A stretch of 11,953 nt of DNA from Candidatus Aenigmatarchaeota archaeon (GCA_027310605.1 DAIDAN010000016.1:1-11953), one strand, 5' to 3'. Shown: positions 1 through 7,109, counted from the first letter of the stretch. The notes: a model not told the origin generated them from the sequence alone. Numbers and translations: made by a program.

Positions 1-274
1 AAGATTTACGGTTGATGATGCAACAAAGACGGTTGTTATAGGTAAAGATGAAGGATGTAATATCCTTTATGAGCAAAAATGCACAGTTCAAAATAATACA
101 AAACAATGCGAACAAATCCCTGAAAAAACAACATGTAAGATTGGGGCAATTCGCATAAAAGATTATGTAGCTTTTGGTATTGATTCTGAAAAAGATAGTT
201 GGAATACAACATCTTTACATATTTTTGTCGGCGTGGCTTTAAGCCCTGCAGAAGGAGGAGAACAATTAAGTTGA
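1..274 (+). CDS. C-terminal fragment of an unknown cysteine-containing protein
   Basis: An open frame enters from the left edge (first full codon at base 2) and ends at TGA 272-274, giving 90 residues of the C-terminus. I do not recognise the family. Four cysteines fall within a 27-residue stretch (fragment residues 19, 27, 36 and 45), in a polar region rich in Asn, Thr, Lys and Gln. That spacing would suit disulfides in an exported protein or a metal site, but the N-terminus that would show a signal peptide is outside the window. Codons are strongly A/T-ending (AAT, AAA, GAA, ACA), unlike the GC-rich SMC, ABCE1 and PCNA genes nearby, so it may be an accessory or acquired gene. It converges on smc. 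Confidence 0.6.
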   Translation, partial: RFTVDDATKTVVIGKDEGCNILYEQKCTVQNNTKQCEQIPEKTTCKIGAIRIKDYVAFGIDSEKDSWNTTSLHIFVGVALSPAEGGEQLS

Positions 275-321
275 AGTCCTATTTTTAGCGAGTCGCCGCA
301 GATTGCGTGCAAAATATATTT

Positions 322-336
322 AGCTAAACTTTTTTT
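322..336 (+). terminator. T-rich termination tract between convergent genes
   Basis: The short gap between the fragment ending at 274 and smc ending at 337 holds a palindromic TTAGCTAA followed by ACT and a run of seven T. Archaeal RNA polymerase stops at U-rich tracts, so this is a plausible terminator for the + strand gene. On the - strand, smc transcripts would meet weaker T-rich stretches in the same gap. Confidence 0.4.
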
Positions 337-2829
337 CTACTCCGGCATCCTTATCCCCACCAGCTTGCTTTCGCCGTTTTCCATGCTCACGCCGTAGACG
401 CAGTCTGCCTGCTGTATCGTGGTGTCGTTGTGGCTTATCACGATGAACTGCGCGCCTTCCGAGTATTTTTTTATCAGGTCCACTATCTTTCGCGAGTTGG
501 GCTTGTCGAGCGCGGCGTCAACCTCGTCAAGGATGTAGAAAGGCGCGGGCCTAAACCTTTGGATAGCGAAAAGGAATGCGAGCGCAACCAAAGTTTTCTC
601 CCCGCCGGACATCGCATCAATGTTCAACAGCTTCTTTCCGGCGGGCGAAGCTTCTATCGCCAGCCCCGCTTCAAGGTTGTCCTCCTCCAAGCGCAGGTCT
701 GCCTCGCCGCCCGTCAAGTCATTGAACACAATCTTGAACTGTTCCGAAACGGATGAAAGCGTTTTCGAGAAAGTCTCCTTCCGTCTGCTTTCTATCTCAA
801 TCATAATGGAAAAAATCTTCTCGCGCTCTTTCGAGAGGAGGTCAACCCGCTCCTTCAGTTCCTTGTAAACCGAGTTCTGTTGCGCAAACTCCTCCACGGC
901 TTTCATGTTTATCGGCCCGAGCTTCTGGATTGCGATTATGGTTTCCTTGAGTTTTTTTTCCAGTTCTTCGATTTTTTCATCAAGGATATTTTCTTTTTTG
1001 TAATTGCTGAACTCGAGCTTCAGGTTGTCAAGCTCCGCCTCCAGCCTCGCCTTCTGGATTTTCAGCCTGTTGCTGTCGTTCTGTATCACGAGCCTCTTCT
1101 CGTAAACCTGCTTTCTCTTTTCCCTTATTGCCTGCAATTCCCTTGAGATGGATTCGCGCTGTTTTTCCGCGTCCGTTAATTCGGAACTTCCCTTCTCCTC
1201 CTCGCTCTGCAAAACCCGCAGCTGCTTTTCCAGCACGACAAGCTCGCTGTCAGTCTTTGAGATTTCATTTTCAATTCCCGCTTTCTGTGCTTGGTATTTT
1301 TTTATCTCGTTCGCCTCGAAAAGCGATTTTCTCTCGCGGTGATAGAAGCCGCCTATCATCGCGCCGCTCTTCTCCACGAGGTCGCCGTCAAGCGTGACAT
1401 ACCTTTTCCCTGCGCCCAGCTTTTTCGCAGTCTCAATCCTGTCCACGACAACAGTGTCGCCGAAGATGAAAGAGAACGCGTTCAGATATTTTTTGTCAAA
1501 TTCAATAAGATTTATCGCCAAGTCAATGACGCCAGAGGCAACAGCGTTATCATTTTCTTTCGGCAGCTCCCCGTATCTGGATTTTATCTTGTCAAGCGGA
1601 AGGAAAGTTGCCCTCCCGATTTTGTTCTGCTTCAGGAATTTTATGCAGTCGACTGCGACGCTGCTGTCAGAAACCACGATGTCGTGCAAGTGCGGTCCCG
1701 CTGCCACTTCAATGGCAGTCTGGTGCTCCGGCGGGACTTTCGAGAGGCTTGCTATCGTTCCATACACGCCAGTCCTGTTCAGCCTGAGAATTTCCTGGAC
1801 CGGGCGGCTCGCGGATTGTTCAAGGCTTCGCTGCTGCAGCAGGTTCAGCTTGTCGATGATGTTGTTAATTCTTTCAATCTCTATTTTGCCCGTTTCAATC
1901 TTGTTCTTTTTTAACAGTATGTCAGCGCGCAGCTTTTCCAGTTCTTTTATTATCGAGATGTCCTTTGAGCGGTTGAAAAGCTTTTTCTCAAGCTCGTCGA
2001 GCTCTTTCTCTTTCGAGCCGAGCGAATCCTCCTCAATCTGGAACTGCTTGTCCAAATCCGCGGAAGCTGTTTCCTTCTCCTTTATCTTCCCGTCAAGAAG
2101 GCTCATCGCGCCCTCTGCCTCGCTCAATTTTTTGTGCGCGATCGAGGCGCGTAAAATGTCAAGCTGCTTGGAAAGCTTCTGGTACTCCTCGGCTGCTTTG
2201 CTCTCCTGCTCGAGTTTTGATATCTGCGCGGCCCGCTCCGTCAGAACGATGGATGATTCCTTCAATCTTTCTTCAACAGTCAAAAGCTCTCGCTGCGCCT
2301 TCGTGCGCTTCTCGTCAAACTCCGCTATCCCGGAAATCTCGTCTATGATTTCGCGGCGCTCGAGCGGCGACATCTCTATTATCTCGGTCACATTGCCTTG
2401 AAGGATTATGTTGTGCCCGTCCGGCTGGATGTTCGCCGCGTGCAGCACCTCGAGGATTTTTTCCCGCGTCACGGTGCGCCCGTTCAGCTTGTAAATCGAG
2501 ACTCCCTTGCGGTTTATTTTTCTTGAGACGATTATCTGGCTTTCCTCCAGCGGGAATCTCTTGTCCGAGTTGTCGAAAAAAATCGCGACCTTCGCGAATT
2601 CCGCGGGCTGCTTTCCCTTGCCGCCGTTGAAGATGACCTCCATCATCCTGTCCGCGCGCAATCCTTTTGCCGAGCTGCGCCCGAGAACGAAGCAGACCGC
2701 GTCCGCGGTGTTGCTCTTGCCCGAGCCGTTTGGCCCGCAAATTGTGGAAAAGCCGCCGGGAAAAGTCATCAGCGTTTTTTTCGCGAAGCTCTTGAAGCCC
2801 TGCATCTCTATCTTGTCGATTCTGACCAT
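337..2829 (-). CDS. smc: Chromosome segregation/condensation ATPase SMC, short-armed
   Basis: SMC proteins dimerise at a hinge and use two ABC half-ATPases to organise DNA. In the 830-aa protein the N-terminal head carries Walker A GPNGSGKS (residues 32-39). A coiled-coil arm runs about 165-345. The hinge is about 348-497, with the glycine-rich GAMIGGF end. The returning coil runs about 500-640 to the conserved GPINMKAVEEF. The C-terminal head has signature MSGGEK (740-745), Walker B FYILDE (764-769) and an ISHN His switch (His800). I chose ATG at 2829 because GTGAT, a good Shine-Dalgarno match, sits 4 nt upstream; that same GTG at 2838 would be an alternative start adding three residues. The stop is TAG. 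Typical SMCs are about 1150-1200 aa: both arms here are roughly half length while heads and hinge are intact. No ScpA or ScpB gene is in the window. Confidence 0.96.
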   Translation of the reverse strand: MVRIDKIEMQGFKSFAKKTLMTFPGGFSTICGPNGSGKSNTADAVCFVLGRSSAKGLRADRMMEVIFNGGKGKQPAEFAKVAIFFDNSDKRFPLEESQIIVSRKINRKGVSIYKLNGRTVTREKILEVLHAANIQPDGHNIILQGNVTEIIEMSPLERREIIDEISGIAEFDEKRTKAQRELLTVEERLKESSIVLTERAAQISKLEQESKAAEEYQKLSKQLDILRASIAHKKLSEAEGAMSLLDGKIKEKETASADLDKQFQIEEDSLGSKEKELDELEKKLFNRSKDISIIKELEKLRADILLKKNKIETGKIEIERINNIIDKLNLLQQRSLEQSASRPVQEILRLNRTGVYGTIASLSKVPPEHQTAIEVAAGPHLHDIVVSDSSVAVDCIKFLKQNKIGRATFLPLDKIKSRYGELPKENDNAVASGVIDLAINLIEFDKKYLNAFSFIFGDTVVVDRIETAKKLGAGKRYVTLDGDLVEKSGAMIGGFYHRERKSLFEANEIKKYQAQKAGIENEISKTDSELVVLEKQLRVLQSEEEKGSSELTDAEKQRESISRELQAIREKRKQVYEKRLVIQNDSNRLKIQKARLEAELDNLKLEFSNYKKENILDEKIEELEKKLKETIIAIQKLGPINMKAVEEFAQQNSVYKELKERVDLLSKEREKIFSIMIEIESRRKETFSKTLSSVSEQFKIVFNDLTGGEADLRLEEDNLEAGLAIEASPAGKKLLNIDAMSGGEKTLVALAFLFAIQRFRPAPFYILDEVDAALDKPNSRKIVDLIKKYSEGAQFIVISHNDTTIQQADCVYGVSMENGESKLVGIRMPE

Positions 2830-2896
2830 AATTATCACTTGAAGTTGGCATCAGAAAATAATAAGACCTGCCACAGAATACTAATGCAGTCCGCTT

Positions 2897-2904
2897 CTTT
2901 TAAG
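2897..2904 (-). promoter_or_regulatory. Candidate TATA box for smc
   Basis: Read on the - strand this is CTTAAAAG, an archaeal TATA-like element about 68 bp before the smc ATG. Transcription would start about 25 bp downstream, leaving a leader of about 45 nt that contains the GTGAT ribosome site. It overlaps a small inverted repeat, CGCTT/AAGCG (about 2892-2906). The rest of the divergent 2830-3105 gap shows no gene. Confidence 0.35.
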
Positions 2905-3068
2905 CGTTCTGAGAAACGGAGGCAAATCAAAATATTTATGCCTTGAATGGAAAGACCGGAAAATTTTTCTTTCTGGTTCTCATTCTGGCGGACTATCTAG
3001 GAATGATTGTATTATAAAAAATACTACTAGTTATCCAATCTATCATATAGTTGTTTAGATTATTCACT

Positions 3069-3077
3069 CTTAAATAC
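3069..3077 (+). promoter_or_regulatory. Candidate TATA box for ABCE1
   Basis: CTTAAATAC lies about 33 bp before the ABCE1 ATG. No Shine-Dalgarno sequence precedes that ATG, so the mRNA probably has only a few leader bases. Confidence 0.45.
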
Positions 3078-3105
3078 TTCTGCCTGAAATATTTTTCAGA
3101 TTGTC

Positions 3106-4845
3106 ATGCGAATCGCGATTATCGATTACGAGAAGTGCAAGCCGGAGAGCTGCGGGAAGGAGTGCGAGGGCTTCTGCCCGCGCGTGCGCGCGGGGGATGA
3201 GACCGTCAAGTTCGCGGAAAATGGAAAGCCCGTTATAGACGAGGAAAGTTGCATAGGCTGCGGGCTCTGCGCGAAGAAGTGCCCGCGCAATGCGGTTCAG
3301 ATAGTGAACACTCCGGAGCAGCTGGAAGAAAAGCCGCTGCACAGGTTCGGGAAAAACGGCTTCGCTTTGTTCCGCCTGCCATTCCCGGTGAAAGGCGAAG
3401 TCGTGGGACTGCTCGGACAGAACGGCCTCGGAAAATCTTCCGCGCTGAAAATCCTGACGGGAAGCATAAGGCTGGAGCGGGACAGGGAAGGGCTTGTGAG
3501 AATGTTCAGGGGAACGGAGCTGCAGGACTATCTTGAAAAAATGTTTTCGCAAAAGCTGAAAACCGTTCTCAAGCCGCAGATGCTTTTTTCCAACGGCCCT
3601 TTTCTGTCCAAGCGCGCAAAAAGCGCCGGCGGAAAAACTGTCTGCGAGGTTCTGCAGGAGTCTGACGAGAAGGGAATGATGAAAGAAGTTGCAGAAGCGC
3701 TCGAGCTTCGGCCATGCCTTGACGGCAGGATAGAAACATTATCGGGCGGCGAACTTCAGAGGCTTGCGATAGCAAGCGCGGCGCTGAAAAAATCGGATGT
3801 GTATTATTTTGACGAGCCTTCATCTTTCTTGGATGTAAGGCAGAGGATGAACGCGGCGAAATTAATCCGCAAACTCGCGCAGGACGCGGCGGTGATGGTT
3901 GTAGAACACGACCTTTCCTCGCTTGACTTTTTGGCGGACAAGATTCACATCTTCTACGGCGAGCCCGGCTGCTATGGCATCGTCTCGAAGCCGTACGGGG
4001 TGCGCGCGGGAATAAACGCCTTTCTCGACGGCTTCATCCGCGGGGACAATGTCAGGATTCACGAGCCTGTTGATTTCTCCTTTTCAAAAGGCGCGGAGCA
4101 GGTTGAAAGATATATAGAATATCCCGGCTTGAAGAAAACGCTTGGCGAATTTTCCCTGTCCGTATCTGCCGGGCAAATAATGAGAAAAGAGGTTATCGGA
4201 GTTTTCGGCGCGAACGGCTTGGGAAAGACAACCTTCGCGAGAATCCTTGCGGGAGAAATAAAGCCGGACGCGGGGGAAACGGGCGGGATAAGCATCTCCT
4301 ACAAGCCGCAGTATCTTTCTTCCAATTTTGATGGAACCGTATCTGAGCTTCTTGAATCTTCCATCCGCCTTTCGGAAGACTTCAAGTCCTCGGTGCTGCG
4401 CCCGCTCGGCCTCGACAGGCTGTTCGAGAGCAGCGTGAGAAAACTTTCCGGCGGCGAGATGCAGAGGCTCGCGATAGCCGTCTGTCTTGGAAAGGACGCG
4501 GACTTGTTTTTGCTGGACGAGCCTTCCGCATATCTTGATTCCATGCAGAGGATGGTTGCGGCGAAAATCATCGGGAGGGCCGCGGAAAAGACTGCCGCTG
4601 TCGTGATTGACCATGACCTTCTTTTCCTGAACTGCATCTCATGCAGGGCGATGCTGTTTACAGGGGAGCCGGGGAAGTCCGGGTTCGCGAAACAGCTGAA
4701 TCTCGCCGAGGGAATGAACGAATTCCTGAAAAGTCTGGGCATAACTTTCCGCAAGGATGAGGAGACGGGCAGGCCGCGCGCGAACAAGCCGGGCTCGCAG
4801 AAGGATGCGGAGCAGAAAGCGAAGGGGAATTATTTCTTGGGGTGA
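3106..4845 (+). CDS. ABCE1/Rli1 ribosome-recycling ATPase
   Basis: ABCE1 splits terminated 70S ribosomes into subunits together with the release factor. The 579-aa protein has the full family layout. Two N-terminal 4Fe-4S clusters have Cys at 11, 16, 20 and 24 and at 49, 52, 55 and 59. The first ATPase has Walker A GQNGLGKS (104-111), signature LSGGELQR (212) and Walker B YYFDEP (233). The second has GANGLGKT (368-375), LSGGEMQR (447), LFLLDEP (467) and IDHDL (501). The C-terminus has the family's GRPRANKPGSQ motif. Length matches the usual 590-600 aa. Oddity: both P-loops have lost the normally present Pro (GPNGIGK), becoming Gln and Ala. It is divergent from smc and its 3' end overlaps a - strand gene by 16 bp. 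Confidence 0.97.
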   Translation: MRIAIIDYEKCKPESCGKECEGFCPRVRAGDETVKFAENGKPVIDEESCIGCGLCAKKCPRNAVQIVNTPEQLEEKPLHRFGKNGFALFRLPFPVKGEVVGLLGQNGLGKSSALKILTGSIRLERDREGLVRMFRGTELQDYLEKMFSQKLKTVLKPQMLFSNGPFLSKRAKSAGGKTVCEVLQESDEKGMMKEVAEALELRPCLDGRIETLSGGELQRLAIASAALKKSDVYYFDEPSSFLDVRQRMNAAKLIRKLAQDAAVMVVEHDLSSLDFLADKIHIFYGEPGCYGIVSKPYGVRAGINAFLDGFIRGDNVRIHEPVDFSFSKGAEQVERYIEYPGLKKTLGEFSLSVSAGQIMRKEVIGVFGANGLGKTTFARILAGEIKPDAGETGGISISYKPQYLSSNFDGTVSELLESSIRLSEDFKSSVLRPLGLDRLFESSVRKLSGGEMQRLAIAVCLGKDADLFLLDEPSAYLDSMQRMVAAKIIGRAAEKTAAVVIDHDLLFLNCISCRAMLFTGEPGKSGFAKQLNLAEGMNEFLKSLGITFRKDEETGRPRANKPGSQKDAEQKAKGNYFLG

Positions 4846-5183
4846 ATTATCTTGTAAGAATTCTCGCTTTGCTGTTCCAAATTATATATGCCTTCGCCTA
4901 AAATATGCGATAACACCCTTGAGGGATAAGTTCCGTTACCCCTAAGCTTGGCGCTGTGTGCGCGATTTTTTATTTCATCGCAGAAAGAAAGAATCATATC
5001 TGAATTGTCCAGGCTGCCGCCGTTTTCGGAGAATGAAACAGTCGCGTAATTTTTTCTTATTTTTTTGCTTACCCTGAAATATTGTTTCTTAATGGCTATC
5101 TTGCCTTCCAAGTCAGGGCGTTCCTGGACAATCTCCCGCAGCGAATGAACCTTCCCGTCCCTGCTTATGATTGTTATAGGCAT
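4830..5183 (-). CDS. Unknown 117-aa protein
   Basis: I do not recognise this protein. It begins MPITIISRDGKVHSLREIV, is basic in the middle (KKQYFRVSKKIRKNY) and has no signal peptide, membrane segment or cysteine-pair motif that I can see; the only Cys is in SFCDEIKNR. A longer frame opens at ATG 5207, but that ATG lies inside the likely TATA box, so I place the start at 5183, about 25 bp downstream, as a leaderless message. The stop is TAA at 4830. The gene converges on ABCE1 with a 16-bp overlap and is divergent from the OB-fold gene. Its codon use is more A/T-rich than that of ABCE1. Confidence 0.65.
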   Translation of the reverse strand: MPITIISRDGKVHSLREIVQERPDLEGKIAIKKQYFRVSKKIRKNYATVSFSENGGSLDNSDMILSFCDEIKNRAHSAKLRGNGTYPSRVLSHILGEGIYNLEQQSENSYKIIHPKK

Positions 5184-5203
5184 ATTTCTTCTTGAACCGC
5201 AAA

Positions 5204-5213
5204 GCATTTATTT
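5204..5213 (-). promoter_or_regulatory. Candidate TATA box for the 117-aa gene
   Basis: On the - strand this reads AAATAAATGC. Its centre is about 25 bp from ATG 5183, the standard archaeal TATA-to-start spacing for a leaderless mRNA. This is the main reason for choosing 5183 over 5207. Confidence 0.45.
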
Positions 5214-5336
5214 GTTTGAATATAATAAAAAATCGTCTCGAGCGCCAATATATTCACTTGTTAAAGTTTAGATAAACAGAAAAGCGAAACAAATAAAATA
5301 AAAATCAATTATGCAGAAAACGCAAAGGTTCTAATT

Positions 5337-5672
5337 ATGGAGAATAAGATTGAGAACAGGAACGGCTTGAAAAAAAGGCTGCCCGCGAAGGAGAGGCTGA
5401 TTTCGGAGATACTGCCGAACGACATACGCGTGCGCATTCTCGGCACGGTGATAGGCGGGAACGAGAATTCCATAATGGTTGACGACGGCTCGGGAAGGCT
5501 TGAAATCGTCACGGACGGGCAGGCCGCGGACACGGGAAAAATGGTGAGGGTTGTGACGAGAGTGCTTCCGGTAAGCGGCGGGTTCGAGGCGCGCGCGGAA
5601 TGCATCCAGAGGATGGACGGCTTCGATGTCGAGCTTTACAGGCGCGCGCGGGAGGTTGCGAAAAATATTTGA
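5337..5672 (+). CDS. OB-fold nucleic-acid-binding protein, RPA-like
   Basis: This 111-aa protein has one predicted OB fold, about residues 28-98. A first strand RVRILGTVIG is followed by a turn NENSIMVDDGSGRLEIV, and later strands include MVRVVTRVLPVSGGFEARAECI. The DDGSG turn between strands is typical of RPA32-like and related OB domains, which bind single-stranded DNA or act as partners in larger complexes. The charged first 25 residues may be a flexible tail. It lies just upstream of PCNA and primase, which supports a replication role, but substrate and partners are inferred. The next small ORF is translationally coupled: this gene's TGA overlaps the Shine-Dalgarno of the next. A seven-codon upstream ORF (about 5311-5334) ends 2 nt before the start. 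Confidence 0.8.
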   Translation: MENKIENRNGLKKRLPAKERLISEILPNDIRVRILGTVIGGNENSIMVDDGSGRLEIVTDGQAADTGKMVRVVTRVLPVSGGFEARAECIQRMDGFDVELYRRAREVAKNI

Positions 5673-5681
5673 GGTGGTTTT

Positions 5682-5849
5682 GTGGAAGAAAAATATGTTG
5701 GACCGATGGCGGGCTTCACTGATGAAGCTGTTTTTCCTGTAAAGACGCCGCTAAAAAAAGACGGAAGTGTTGATTATCTTGAATTGTGGAAGAAAGTGAA
5801 TGAACAAGGAATAAAATTGTACGGACTTTACAGAATGTTGCGGCGGTAA
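5682..5849 (+). CDS. Small coupled ORF, 55 aa, possibly the N-terminal half of a frameshifted gene
   Basis: The GTG start has an excellent Shine-Dalgarno GAGGTG (5671-5676) 5 nt upstream, overlapping the stop of the OB-fold gene, so expression should be coupled. The product begins VEEKYVGPMAGFTDEAVF and contains TPLKKDGSVDYLELWKKV. That last motif loosely resembles the TPFxxDGSVD start of DapA/NanA-type aldolases, which I treat as a weak resemblance only. The frame closes at TAA 5847-5849. A second protein-like frame, offset by one base, overlaps its end and continues to 5944 and, past one stop, to 6013. One extra A in the run near 5813-5816 would fuse the two frames. It may therefore be a real short protein, a decayed gene or a sequence error. 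Confidence 0.5.
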   Translation: MEEKYVGPMAGFTDEAVFPVKTPLKKDGSVDYLELWKKVNEQGIKLYGLYRMLRR

Positions 5850-6013
5850 AAAATTACATTCGTTTTAAATACTTTCCGAATGAAATCAGAAAAGCGCAGA
5901 ATGATTTATCGCGGCGCTTTCTGAACGAAGCGAAAAAAGTATGAAACGATAAGTTGAAATACTTGGGCTTGCAAAATAAGGAGGCGGAAAATGTAGAAAA
6001 CGCTTTAATGTAA
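5804..6013 (+). pseudogene. Probable downstream remnant of the 5682 gene in another frame
   Basis: This frame has no ATG, GTG or TTG start near its beginning. It nevertheless reads as ordinary protein: VRTLQNVAAVKNYIRFKYF, then RKAQNDLSRRFLNEAKKV to TGA 5942-5944. It continues in the same frame (DKLKYLGLQNKEAENVENAL) to TAA 6011-6013. It fits the tail of the 5682 ORF after a one-base slip plus one in-frame stop. I do not recognise the family. The fused product to 5944 would be about 87 aa. TGA is a genuine stop elsewhere in this window, so reading through it is not assumed. Confidence 0.35.
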
Positions 6014-6041
6014 AAATAATTTTCATAATTGAATAAAACAA

Positions 6042-6047
6042 AAAGGT
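6042..6047 (+). promoter_or_regulatory. Ribosome binding site of PCNA
   Basis: AGGTGG, a strong archaeal Shine-Dalgarno match, lies about 6 nt before ATG 6054 and fixes the PCNA start. An upstream AAGGAGGCGG (about 5978-5987) instead precedes an ATG-TAG start-stop pair. Confidence 0.6.
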
Positions 6048-6053
6048 GGTATT

Positions 6054-6800
6054 ATGTTCAGCGCGGAAATTGCGGACGCGAAGGTTTTGAGGGACAGCAT
6101 AGACACTATTTCGCAGATTATCGACGAGGGCAGCTTCAAGATAAAGAAGGAGGGCATCGAGCTGCTCGCGACGGACAGGGCGATGGTTGCGGTCGTGGAC
6201 TTCCGACTCGCCTCCGCGGCTTTCCAGAAGTACGAGTGCGACGCTGAAACCAGGATAAGCCTGAACCTCTCTAACTTTCTCACGGTTTTGAAGCGCACTT
6301 CGGGTTCGCTCGAGATGAAGGTAAGCGAGGACGGGAGCAAGCTCGAACTCACGGTGGCAGGCGACTCGGTGCGAAACTTTTCCATCCCGCTCATGGCCGC
6401 GTCATCCGAGGACATCCCGCCGGTGTCGCAGCTTGAGTTCCCCGCTTCCGCGGAGGTGAAGGCGGCGGTGATGGAGGAGGGCATCGCGGACGCGGACATA
6501 ATCGCGGACTCGGTCGTGATAGAGATGGGCGAGAGCGGCTTCAAGATGCGAGCGGAGGGAGACTCGTCAAAGACGGACTTGAAGGTTGACAAGGGAAGCG
6601 GGACGCTGATAAGCCTTGACGCGAAAGACACCGTGAAGTCGAGGTATCCGCTCGATTACCTGAAAAAATTTATCAAGGCAGCGAAAATCGCCGACACCGC
6701 GAAGATACAGTTCGGCAACGACTATCCCATGAAGCTCGAGCTCAAGGGGAACGATGTGTATCTCGCGATGGTGCTGGCGCCGAGGGTCGAGGAGGGATGA
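6054..6800 (+). CDS. pcn: PCNA sliding clamp
   Basis: PCNA is the trimeric ring that tethers DNA polymerase, ligase, FEN1 and other factors to DNA. At 248 aa it has the usual archaeal length (about 245-250). The N-terminal domain starts MFSAEIADAKVLRDSIDTI and contains the family-typical LLATDRAMVAVVDFRL. A first-domain end LSNFLTVLKR and an interdomain segment near residues 120-130 are seen. The C-terminal domain has SRYPLDYLKKFIKAAKIADT and DYPMKLEL, ending LAMVLAPRVEEG. It shows no truncation. The following 87-aa ORF begins in an ATGA overlap with this gene's stop, suggesting co-transcription and translational coupling. GC-rich codon use matches the other housekeeping genes. Confidence 0.97.
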   Translation: MFSAEIADAKVLRDSIDTISQIIDEGSFKIKKEGIELLATDRAMVAVVDFRLASAAFQKYECDAETRISLNLSNFLTVLKRTSGSLEMKVSEDGSKLELTVAGDSVRNFSIPLMAASSEDIPPVSQLEFPASAEVKAAVMEEGIADADIIADSVVIEMGESGFKMRAEGDSSKTDLKVDKGSGTLISLDAKDTVKSRYPLDYLKKFIKAAKIADTAKIQFGNDYPMKLELKGNDVYLAMVLAPRVEEG

Positions 6801-7060
6801 ATGTGAAAGATGATATGAGTCTGGAACAGCAGATTGAAGAATTGATTATACCTGCTATAAGAAACGCACCGCTTGGGGTTGATACTGGCTGGCCTTACAG
6901 CCGTATTCGTTCTCATTGGGGTCTTGATATGTTCCCAGACAAAAAAGAAAAACTTTATGCAGCATATCACAAAGTAATCGAAAGATATATTGAAGCAGGT
7001 TTGATACGCGAGGAACCGCTGTGTGTTGACGCATCTCAATATGTCTGGGTTAAGAAATAA
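6797..7060 (+). CDS. Unknown 87-aa protein overlapping the end of PCNA
   Basis: The reading frame starts at ATG 6797, whose bases overlap the PCNA stop (ATGA). GGAGGG directly before it is too close to be an ideal Shine-Dalgarno, so ATG 6815 (MSLEQQIEELI) is an alternative. The product has an amphipathic helix EQQIEELIIPAIRNA, a GVDTGWPYSRIRSHWGLDMF segment, a helix KLYAAYHKVIERYIEAGLI, and a short C-terminal strand pair QYVWVKK. The last part could be a small winged-helix-like fold, but I see no diagnostic motif. Codons are A/T-ending, unlike PCNA. I do not recognise the family. Its position suggests a clamp-associated or simply co-transcribed small protein. Confidence 0.7.
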   Translation: MNVKDDMSLEQQIEELIIPAIRNAPLGVDTGWPYSRIRSHWGLDMFPDKKEKLYAAYHKVIERYIEAGLIREEPLCVDASQYVWVKK

Positions 7061-7079
7061 GAAAGCAGTTTATTATTTC

Positions 7080-7088
7080 TATTTAAAT
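7080..7088 (+). promoter_or_regulatory. TATA box for the fused primase gene
   Basis: TATTTAAAT lies about 26 bp before ATG 7110. This spacing predicts a leaderless mRNA and supports 7110 over the upstream in-frame ATGs, which lie within or before the promoter. Confidence 0.5.
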
Positions 7089-7109
7089 TTTAACTGCGCA
7101 ATTATTCTT

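Noticed and set aside
254..260. GGAGGAG as a ribosome site for a TTG start at 271
   Set aside because: The frame from TTG 271 ends after five codons. The motif simply encodes Glu-Gly-Gly-Glu in the fragment's own frame.
1291..1914. 207-aa and other long frames on + opposite smc
   Set aside because: They are shadows of the smc coding strand: no ribosome sites, no recognisable domains and composition explained by the antisense codons.
2970..2990. Hairpin CCGGAAA/TTTCTGG in the smc-ABCE1 gap as a terminator or small RNA
   Set aside because: It lies between divergent genes where no terminator is expected, contains a G-T pair, and lacks box C/D or other RNA signatures.
5311..5334. Seven-codon upstream ORF before the OB-fold gene as a regulatory leader peptide
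   Set aside because: No ribosome site, no codon bias toward one amino acid and no attenuator fold are visible. It may not even be transcribed.
5800..5860. A second bulge-helix-bulge intron joining the two frames of the 5682 gene
   Set aside because: I found no paired 3-nt bulges around a 4-bp helix, and the required length (2 mod 3, under about 45 nt) gave no good fold. A one-base indel is simpler.
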